In this document: piece by piece, positions 1-5,163 of the stretch
Position numbering within the stretch: the stretch's first letter is position 1
Layout of the letters: each line of letters starts with the position of its first letter
Assembly: GCA_947458895.1 (NCBI GenBank)
Contig: CANHBY010000145.1
Location: 1 to 5,163 of the forward strand
Direction: 5' to 3'
Source of the DNA: Burkholderiales bacterium
Lineage (GTDB): Bacteria > Pseudomonadota > Gammaproteobacteria > Burkholderiales > Burkholderiaceae_C
Length of the DNA stretch: 5,163 nucleotides
The notes under the pieces: model-generated
The model's database searches: none
What the model saw: the letters and a program-made list of their open reading frames with translations, nothing else
Told to the model about the DNA's origin: nothing
Program-made: the position numbers and the translations under genes

Positions 1-224
1 GACTTTTTGCTGCAGAAGCTTCGCAAAGGGGCTTGAGTTGGGAGCTTTTGGCGATCGGTTGACTCAAGTCAGCCCGACAAGGTAACTCTCGCAAGGCGCT
101 GGTGTCCTCCATGGGTTGCGGTTGGGCTGATCTTTGTGGGAGGCCGCTCAGGACAATCTTCTGATGCATTTGCGTTTTTTCAACAGGCCAAGCTGCGGTT
201 GTCAACACGTCAACTGATCTATTC
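1..224. other. Leader/intergenic region before the glycosyltransferase gene, no supported gene
   Basis: No full gene can be supported here. Reading frame +1 from the first base gives a short open tail, DFLLQKLRKGA, ending in TGA at 34-36. It could be the C-terminus of a plus-strand gene starting outside the window, but frames 2 and 3 are also open for some distance, so the choice cannot be made from this sequence. The region contains two neighbouring inverted repeats. One is 30-38 with 62-70, whose core CTTGAGT/ACTCAAG is perfect. The other is 69-78 with 121-130, ten pairs including one G-T. Neither is followed by a strong T-run, so neither is a convincing intrinsic terminator. I saw no good sigma70 promoter; TTGTCA at 199-204 resembles a -35 box but has no matching -10. 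Confidence 0.4.
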
Positions 225-230
225 GTGCTC

Positions 231-1265
231 ATGATTCCTATACCCACCGTGGCCAGGCTTATGCAACGCGTGGCGCCCGCGCGTTCCTATCGAGACATCA
301 GTGCCCGCTCTTGGCCGTTGTCGCCGAGTTGCGCTCGACACGAGCCACCAGCCTTGTTTGAGGCATCAGATACTGCTCGGATTTTGGGCGTTGCGGAGTC
401 TTCTACCTTGGCGCTTCAGATGAGTCGGGTGAGCGGCGGTTTGCGTCAACATGCGCCGACGATGGCTTACATGATTCGCAATGCAAGTCTGTGCAACGGA
501 CATGTGGTGCGGCCCAACATGGTGTACAGGGTTGGCGCAGGCCCGATGCCCTGGTTTGCCAGCCCCTCGCGCCCTCAGCTTGAAGCGGTGGTGTTGGCTT
601 CCACGGCATTTGGTGTGAAATTTTTTGGGCATTGGCTCATGGATGACATGCCGCTGACGTTGGCAGCCAGGCACCTGGGTGAGCCGATCAGCGTGCTGGA
701 TCATTTGTCAGATCACCAGCGAGCCTATGTGACTTTGATGGGCACTGAGACCCGCAGCCTGTTAAACGCTCAGGTCAAAGAACTGGTGATCATTGATGAC
801 GTGGGGCAAAACAGCTTCAAGTCTCAGCGACTGGAAGAGTTGCGATCACGCTTGCTCAAGCGCTACCCAGCTGCGCCGAGCACCAAGGTCATGGTGCTAC
901 GCAAGAACACGGGCAAGAGTCGGTTGCTCGTCAATGAAATGGAAATCGCTGAGCGCCTTGCCGAGCAGGGCTTTCGCATCTTGTCGCCGCTTGAGGTCTG
1001 CGCCGAGGAGCTGGTTCAGGCCTGCCTGGGGGCGCAGGTGGTGGTGGGGGTGGAGGGCAGTCACCTGACCCATGCACTCGCTTGCATGCCGTCGGGCGGC
1101 ACGTTGATCACCCTTCAACCTCCGCATCGGTTTGATGCAGTGATCAAGGATTGGTGCGATTGTCGGCAGATTCGCTTTGGCTTCGTGGTGGGCCAGCCAG
1201 TTCACGATGGCGGCTTTGTCGTGAGCCATGACCAGATCGATCGCGTGCTTCAGCGGGTGGCCTGA
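231..1265 (+). CDS. Glycosyltransferase family 61 (DUF563-like) protein
   Basis: This is a probable glycosyltransferase of the GT61/DUF563 type, expected to transfer a sugar from an activated nucleotide donor during polysaccharide or surface-glycan synthesis. Donor and acceptor cannot be told. Counting from ATG 231 (344 aa), the hallmarks are an FFGHWLMDDMP segment near residues 131-141 (the family's GHW-x-x-D/E motif), a VMVLRK strand near 220-225, then an R-x-L-x-NE-x-E block near 231-238 (family pattern R-R-x-x-NE-x-E), and VVVGVEGSHLTHAL near 270-283, matching the G-x-x-G-(A/S)-x-L-(T/S) turn before the C-terminal strand. There is no signal peptide or membrane segment, so it is probably cytoplasmic. 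The start is uncertain: GTG 225, ATG 231 and ATG 261 are all in frame and none has a good Shine-Dalgarno sequence. The frame is open back to a stop at 162-164. It stands alone on the plus strand and converges on gshA, so context does not show its pathway. Family assignment fairly sure, function not. Confidence 0.75.
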   Translation: MIPIPTVARLMQRVAPARSYRDISARSWPLSPSCARHEPPALFEASDTARILGVAESSTLALQMSRVSGGLRQHAPTMAYMIRNASLCNGHVVRPNMVYRVGAGPMPWFASPSRPQLEAVVLASTAFGVKFFGHWLMDDMPLTLAARHLGEPISVLDHLSDHQRAYVTLMGTETRSLLNAQVKELVIIDDVGQNSFKSQRLEELRSRLLKRYPAAPSTKVMVLRKNTGKSRLLVNEMEIAERLAEQGFRILSPLEVCAEELVQACLGAQVVVGVEGSHLTHALACMPSGGTLITLQPPHRFDAVIKDWCDCRQIRFGFVVGQPVHDGGFVVSHDQIDRVLQRVA

Positions 1266-1300
1266 GCCTTGATACGACACTAGCCTTTGCCATGTCCACC

Positions 1301-2596
1301 TCACTGGTGGGCTTCAGCGGCCGGGTCGGTGGCCTCGAGCTCGTAGCTTGCCGCCAGCATGGCCAGGCGAGCAATCACGCCATACATGTAGAAACGGTTG
1401 GGGGTTGGTGCCCAGGGCTTCGCACCTGGTTTGGGTAAGGGCATGGGCTCGGCCATGGCCATGGGCTCGAAGGTTGCACCTGGGGAGTTCAGGTTTTCGT
1501 CGATGCCTCGGTCAGGGTTGACGCGGTAGAAGCCCCCCACCACATAGCGGTCGATCATGTAGACCACCGGTTCAGCCACCGCCCCGTTGATTTGCTCGTA
1601 GGTGGGCACACCCTCTTGCAAGATCACCTCACTGACCTCCTGGCCATCCTTGATCACGCTCATTTTGTTGCGTGAGCGGCGGTTTAAATCAGCCAAGTCT
1701 TTAGGGTCTCGCACGGTCATGATGCCCATGCCATAAGTGCCTGCATCGGCCTTGACGATCAAGAAGGGCTTTTCCTGGACGCCGTACTCTTTGTATTTGC
1801 GCCGAACTTGGCTCAGCAGTGCATCGGCTTGGGACACCAGGCATTCGGTGCCCGAGCCCAAGGAAAAATTGATCTGGTCGCAGTGTTCAAACAAGGGGTT
1901 GATCAGCCAGGGGTCCATGCCCAGCAGCTTGGCGAACTTCTTGGCGACCTCTTCGTAAGCAGCGAAGTGCTTGGTCTTGCGGCGCACAGCCCAGCCGGCG
2001 TGCAGGGGCGGTAGCAGATACTGCTCATGCAGCCCCTCCAAAACAGCCGGAATACCGCCAGAGAGATCGTTATTGAGCAAGATGGTGCAAGGCTCAAAAT
2101 CTTTCAGCCCCAGCCGGCCTCGGCGGCGCACCAGAGGCTCTACCATCAGCACTTGGCCATCGGCCAGCGTGAGGGGGGTGGGTTCGGTGATGGTTTCGTC
2201 GAGCGTGCCCAGGCGCACATTCAGGCCCGCCTGGTGAAAAATTTGCATCAGCCGAGCCACATTCGCAAGGTAGTGAAGGTTGCGCGTGTGTTTTTCGGGG
2301 ATCAACAACAGGTTTTTGGCTTCGGGGCAGATCTTCTCGATGGCCGCCATGGCTGCTTGCACGGCCAAAGGAAGCATATCGTTCGACAGGTTGTTGAAGC
2401 CGCCCGGAAAGAGGTTGGTGTCCACTGGCGCCAGCTTGAAGCCTGCATTGCGTAAGTCGACCGAGCTGTAGAACGGCGGGGTGTGCTCCATCCACTCCAG
2501 GCGAAACCAGCGCTCAATGGCCGGAAGCGACTCTAAAATGCGCTGCTCCAGCTCGTTGATCGGCCCAGTGAGGGCAGTGATGAGGTGAGGAACCAT
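1301..2596 (-). CDS. gshA: Glutamate-cysteine ligase, proteobacterial 'ferrooxidans-type' GshA
   Basis: This enzyme joins L-glutamate and L-cysteine with ATP to make gamma-glutamylcysteine, the first and usually rate-limiting step of cytoplasmic glutathione synthesis. At 431 aa it has the usual length of the GshA family found in many betaproteobacteria and Acidithiobacillus (TIGR02049/PF08886), which differs from the enterobacterial E. coli GshA. Conserved-looking blocks are APVDTNLFPGGFNNL at residues 56-70, the charged VRRRGRLGLKDFEP stretch at 156-169, KPFLIVKADAGTYGMGIMTV at 276-295 (a glycine-rich, ATP-grasp-like segment), and a segment at 349-378 with DRYVVGGFYRVN, DENLNSPGA and FEP. 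The ATG at 2596 is preceded by a modest AGG (2605-2607) eight bases upstream. A credible promoter of its own lies just before it, and a terminator separates it from amtB, so it is probably transcribed alone or with genes further left. gshB is not in the window. The reading frame is intact. Confidence 0.92.
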   Translation of the reverse strand: MVPHLITALTGPINELEQRILESLPAIERWFRLEWMEHTPPFYSSVDLRNAGFKLAPVDTNLFPGGFNNLSNDMLPLAVQAAMAAIEKICPEAKNLLLIPEKHTRNLHYLANVARLMQIFHQAGLNVRLGTLDETITEPTPLTLADGQVLMVEPLVRRRGRLGLKDFEPCTILLNNDLSGGIPAVLEGLHEQYLLPPLHAGWAVRRKTKHFAAYEEVAKKFAKLLGMDPWLINPLFEHCDQINFSLGSGTECLVSQADALLSQVRRKYKEYGVQEKPFLIVKADAGTYGMGIMTVRDPKDLADLNRRSRNKMSVIKDGQEVSEVILQEGVPTYEQINGAVAEPVVYMIDRYVVGGFYRVNPDRGIDENLNSPGATFEPMAMAEPMPLPKPGAKPWAPTPNRFYMYGVIARLAMLAASYELEATDPAAEAHQ

Positions 2597-2626
2597 GGCG
2601 ATGACCTAAGCAGCAAAAGTGTATTC

Positions 2627-2654
2627 ATTCTAGGGAGTGTCGCTCGCCTGTGAA
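2627..2654 (-). promoter_or_regulatory. Probable sigma70 promoter of gshA
   Basis: Read on the minus strand, TTCACA (2654 to 2649) matches the -35 consensus TTGACA at five of six positions. TAGAAT (2632 to 2627) matches the -10 consensus TATAAT at five of six. The spacer is 16 bp, within the functional range. Transcription would start near 2620, leaving a leader of about 24 bases before the gshA ATG at 2596. The -35 box shares two bases with the distal end of the amtB terminator's U-tract. Found by pattern only. Confidence 0.6.
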
Positions 2655-2679
2655 AAAAAGAGGCCACCGAAAGGTGGCC
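2653..2679 (-). terminator. Intrinsic terminator of the porin-glnK-amtB operon
   Basis: On the minus strand a perfect seven-pair stem, GGCCACC-TTTC-GGTGGCC (2679 to 2662), is followed after TC by a run of seven T (2659 to 2653). This is a textbook rho-independent terminator, 84 bp beyond the amtB stop codon. It points away from amtB, and the plus strand has no T-run after the stem, so it is one-directional. Confidence 0.88.
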
Positions 2680-2763
2680 CAAAGTCGCGCTGGCAGAAAA
2701 ATTCTTGAGAATTGTGAGAACCCTCAGATAAGTACCGCCCGCTGAACGCGAGCGGCTGGGGCA

Positions 2764-4245
2764 TCATCTGTTGTAAGCGGTTTCTCCGTGCGAGGTGATG
2801 TCCAAACCTTCGCGCTCAGCCTCTTCTGGTACACGCAAGCCGATCACGATGTCCACCAGCTTGAAGGCAATGAAGGACACGACGGCTGAAATGACCACGG
2901 TGTAAAACACACCCTGCGCCTGAATCCAGAGTTGGGCAGCGATGCCAGGGTAGGCGCCGCAGGTGTTGGCTACATAGTCACAAATGCCGGTGCCATTGAG
3001 CTCAGGTGAGGCAAACACAGCTGTGAGCAGCGCACCCAAAATGCCACCCACGCCGTGAACGCCAAACACATCCAAGGCGTCATCGGCCCCCAGAATACGC
3101 TTGAGGCCATGCACGCCCCACAGGCACACCACGCCGGCAATCAACCCAATCGCCAAAGCCCCAGCTACACCCACAAAGCCGCAGGCCGGCGTCACGGCCA
3201 CGAGGCCTGCCACAGCGCCTGAAACCGCACCAAGCATGGAAGCCTTGCCCTTCATCAGGGTCTCGGCCAACGACCAGCTCAGGGCGGCGGCGGCTGTGGC
3301 AATGATGGTATTGATGAACGCAAGAGCCGCCACGCCATTGGCCTCGAGGTTGGAGCCTGCGTTAAAGCCAAACCAGCCCACCCACAAGAGGGCTGCGCCC
3401 ACCATCGTCAAAGCCAGGCTATGGGGTGGCATCGGCTCTTTGCCGTAGCCAATGCGCTTGCCAATCATGTAGGCGCCCACAAGGCCAGCCACGGCGGCAT
3501 TGATGTGCACCACGGTGCCGCCGGCGAAGTCCAGGGCACCCTTGGCCCACATGAAGCCTGCGGCAGCCGTGACGGCGTCCAGGCTGGCTGGGTCCTTGAT
3601 CATGTCGGGGCCGTCCCAGAACCACACCATGTGCGCCACCGGCAGGTAGCTGAAGGTGAACCACAGCACCGAGAACGCCAGCACCGCAGCGAACTTGATG
3701 CGCTCAGCGAATGCGCCCACGATCAAGGCGGTCGTGATGGCCGCAAAGGTGCCTTGGAACGCCACGAAAATCAGCTCGGGAATGTAGACCCCCTTGCTGA
3801 AGGTTGCGGCGATCGATTCAGGCGTGACTCCGGTAAGAAACAACTTGCTCAGGCCGCCAAAGAAGGGGTTACCACCGGTGAAGACCACCGAGTAGCCGTA
3901 AATGACCCACAGCACCGAGATCAGCGCAAAGATCACAAACACCTGCATCAGGACCGAGAGCATGTTTTTGCTGCGCACCAAGCCGCCATAGAACAGGGCC
4001 AAGCCAGGGATGGTCATCAAGATGACCAGTGCCGTGGAGCTCATCATGAAGGCGGTGTCGCCCTTGTTGGGCACAGGTGCTGGGGCGGCTGCTTCTGCTG
4101 CCACCACCTCCGCGGTTGCGGCAGAGACGGCGGCTTCAGGGGCCGCCACTGCAGACGCGGCAGACGCGGCGGGCTGAGCCCAGGCCGCGGGCCCGAAAAC
4201 TGACATCAAACATGTCAGTAAGAAGAATGCAAAAATTTTTTTCAT
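2764..4245 (-). CDS. amtB: Ammonium transporter AmtB (Amt/MEP/Rh family)
   Basis: This inner-membrane channel takes up ammonium as a trimer; the family recruits NH4+ and passes it through a pore lined by two histidines. The 493-aa product has a signal peptide, MKKIFAFFLLTCLMSVFGPAAWA, with likely cleavage after Ala23. An alanine-rich linker (about 24-58) follows, then the Amt core from about 62. Recognisable sites, aligned from memory to E. coli AmtB, are Phe163 and Phe167 (the Phe gate), Trp208 and Ser298 (ammonium recruitment site with Phe163), Asp239, Phe294, and the twin pore histidines His247 in GGTVVHINAA and His397 in DVFGVHGVGG. The cytoplasmic tail LRVPEEAEREGLD is typical of Amt proteins. 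The loop between Trp208 and Asp239 is longer than in E. coli. The ATG at 4245 has AGAGGG (4254-4259) eight bases upstream. glnK lies 31 bp before it, the classical pairing for GlnK gating. All key residues are present and the frame is intact. Confidence 0.97.
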   Translation of the reverse strand: MKKIFAFFLLTCLMSVFGPAAWAQPAASAASAVAAPEAAVSAATAEVVAAEAAAPAPVPNKGDTAFMMSSTALVILMTIPGLALFYGGLVRSKNMLSVLMQVFVIFALISVLWVIYGYSVVFTGGNPFFGGLSKLFLTGVTPESIAATFSKGVYIPELIFVAFQGTFAAITTALIVGAFAERIKFAAVLAFSVLWFTFSYLPVAHMVWFWDGPDMIKDPASLDAVTAAAGFMWAKGALDFAGGTVVHINAAVAGLVGAYMIGKRIGYGKEPMPPHSLALTMVGAALLWVGWFGFNAGSNLEANGVAALAFINTIIATAAAALSWSLAETLMKGKASMLGAVSGAVAGLVAVTPACGFVGVAGALAIGLIAGVVCLWGVHGLKRILGADDALDVFGVHGVGGILGALLTAVFASPELNGTGICDYVANTCGAYPGIAAQLWIQAQGVFYTVVISAVVSFIAFKLVDIVIGLRVPEEAEREGLDITSHGETAYNR

Positions 4246-4253
4246 CGAAGGTG

Positions 4254-4259
4254 CCCTCT
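4254..4259 (-). promoter_or_regulatory. Ribosome binding site of amtB
   Basis: AGAGGG on the minus strand lies eight bases before the ATG at 4245. It supports that start, which also gives a clean signal peptide directly at the N-terminus. Confidence 0.65.
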
Positions 4260-4276
4260 TGTTGGCAGTTCAGTCG

Positions 4277-4627
<351 letters not shown>

Positions 4628-4642
4628 TTAGTTGAGGGTGCT

Positions 4643-5163
4643 TTAGAAGCTGTATTTCACCGACAAAACAACGGCCGTCTTGCCGAGGAAGTCGGTGCGC
4701 CCAGATGGCGCGCCAGGGGCATAGAAGATCTTGTCAGCATCGGTGGCTACCACGCCTGCGCTCACCAAGAAGCCGCTGAAGTCTTTGCTGGCGGTCAGCG
4801 AGTAGTCGGTGTAGGAGGCGTTCGCGATGTTCGTGACCTTTTGGTGGCCAATGTGAGGGGTCACCATCACGCCGCTGCCCACGTCGAAGCAGGCCGACAG
4901 ATCGAGGTAGAAGCTGCCCTTGCTACTGCGGCTGTTGGTGAAGTCATAGTTTCCGAACAGGTCGGTCAGCGCATAGGACAGTTTGCCCGTGAAGGGGCCG
5001 GATGTCAGGGCGCCGTAGATTTCGGTGGTGTTGGGATCTTTGAGGTATCCGTCAAAGGTGGCGGTTTTGGCGCTGGGGTAGACGTACTGCAGCAGACCAA
5101 CGTCAAAGCCTATGCCCTTGGACAACTCGCCCTTGTAGCCGGCGTAGACATCGAGCTCAAGGC
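4643..5163 (-). CDS. TorF-family putative outer-membrane porin, C-terminal part (5' end outside the window)
   Basis: Only the last 172 codons are visible; the reading frame runs open to the window edge, beginning LELDVYAGYKGE. It resembles the TorF/Gcw_chp family of predicted outer-membrane beta-barrels, often about 230-280 aa, so roughly the first third is missing. Signs of a barrel are the alternating polar/hydrophobic strands with many Tyr, Phe and Gly, the VYAGYKGELSKGIGFDVG opening typical of the family, a VTPHIGHQ strand followed by SYTDYSLTASKDFSG, and a terminal Phe in VKYSF, the usual signal for outer-membrane insertion by BAM. The TTG at 5125 is an internal leucine codon, not a start, because family sequence continues upstream of it. 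The gene lies 27 bp before glnK and is probably the first visible gene of the same operon, so it may admit nitrogen compounds. Substrate unknown; the operon promoter would lie outside the window. Confidence 0.85.
   Translation of the reverse strand, partial: LELDVYAGYKGELSKGIGFDVGLLQYVYPSAKTATFDGYLKDPNTTEIYGALTSGPFTGKLSYALTDLFGNYDFTNSRSSKGSFYLDLSACFDVGSGVMVTPHIGHQKVTNIANASYTDYSLTASKDFSGFLVSAGVVATDADKIFYAPGAPSGRTDFLGKTAVVLSVKYSF

Larger units (their letters stand above)
2597..2763. other. amtB-gshA intergenic region
   Basis: This 167-bp gap holds, in minus-strand order, 84 bp of amtB 3' trailer, the amtB intrinsic terminator, and the gshA promoter with a short leader. The trailer contains a near-perfect palindrome, AATTCTTGAGAATT, at 2700-2713, with only the central two bases unpaired, and a small CCGCT/AGCGG hairpin at 2739-2755. 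Neither has a T-run that would make it a terminator. I see no small gene in either strand. Confidence 0.7.

Noticed and set aside
1..36. C-terminal tail of an upstream plus-strand gene ending at TGA 34-36
   Set aside because: Twelve codons are too few to separate it from the other open frames at the edge; kept only as a note in the intergenic entry.
199..223. Promoter for the glycosyltransferase built on TTGTCA at 199-204
   Set aside because: No acceptable -10 box lies 15-19 bp downstream, and such a promoter would put the start of transcription at or beyond the likely start codon.
897..1304. Open frame of 135 codons on the minus strand overlapping the glycosyltransferase and the gshA end
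   Set aside because: It runs opposite the GT61 motifs, is rich in His and Arg as shadow frames are, and resembles no protein family I know.
2027..2455. Open frame of 142 codons on the plus strand opposite gshA
   Set aside because: It is antisense to conserved gshA sequence, has no ribosome binding site I can see and no recognisable domain, so it is treated as a shadow.
2739..2755. CCGCT/AGCGG hairpin just after the amtB stop as a terminator
   Set aside because: The stem has only five pairs and no T-run follows on the minus strand; the hairpin at 2662-2679 is far better.
3421..4203. Long open frame of 260 codons on the plus strand opposite amtB
   Set aside because: It lies wholly antisense to a strongly conserved amtB with all its key residues. 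Its His/Gly/Arg/Gln-rich composition is typical of a reverse-strand shadow in GC-rich DNA, and it has no recognisable domain.
4643..5125. Porin gene starting at the TTG codon at 5125
   Set aside because: The frame stays open to the window edge and the 12 codons before it read LELDVYAGYKGE, which fits the porin family, so the TTG is an internal leucine codon of a longer gene.

Overview
The window looks like chromosomal core DNA from a GC-rich betaproteobacterium, most likely Burkholderiales/Comamonadaceae. I infer this from the GC-rich sequence, the 'ferrooxidans-type' glutamate-cysteine ligase, the Amt protein with its alanine-rich leader, and a TorF-type porin next to a P-II gene. No database search was possible, so the taxonomy is an inference.

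Layout: positions 1-224 hold no gene I can support, apart from a possible 12-codon tail of an upstream plus-strand gene. A single plus-strand gene (231-1265, possibly GTG 225) encodes a family 61-like (DUF563) glycosyltransferase. It faces a block of four minus-strand genes across a 35-bp convergent gap. In their own reading direction, right to left, these are a TorF-family outer-membrane porin (5163-4643, cut by the window edge), glnK (4615-4277), amtB (4245-2764) and gshA (2596-1301).

The porin, glnK and amtB are spaced by 27 and 31 bp and read as one nitrogen-acquisition operon. AmtB conducts ammonium across the inner membrane. GlnK reports nitrogen status and plugs AmtB when nitrogen is plentiful. 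The porin may serve the outer membrane. The operon ends at a clear intrinsic terminator (2653-2679). gshA, for the first step of glutathione synthesis, appears to have its own sigma70-type promoter (-35 at 2649-2654, -10 at 2627-2632), whose -35 box overlaps the U-tract of that terminator.

I found no mobile element, CRISPR array, tRNA or rRNA, and nothing that amounts to a convincing new system. The less ordinary points are the isolated glycosyltransferase with an unclear start, the inverted repeats in front of it, the overlapping terminator and promoter, and the porin/P-II/Amt gene order.
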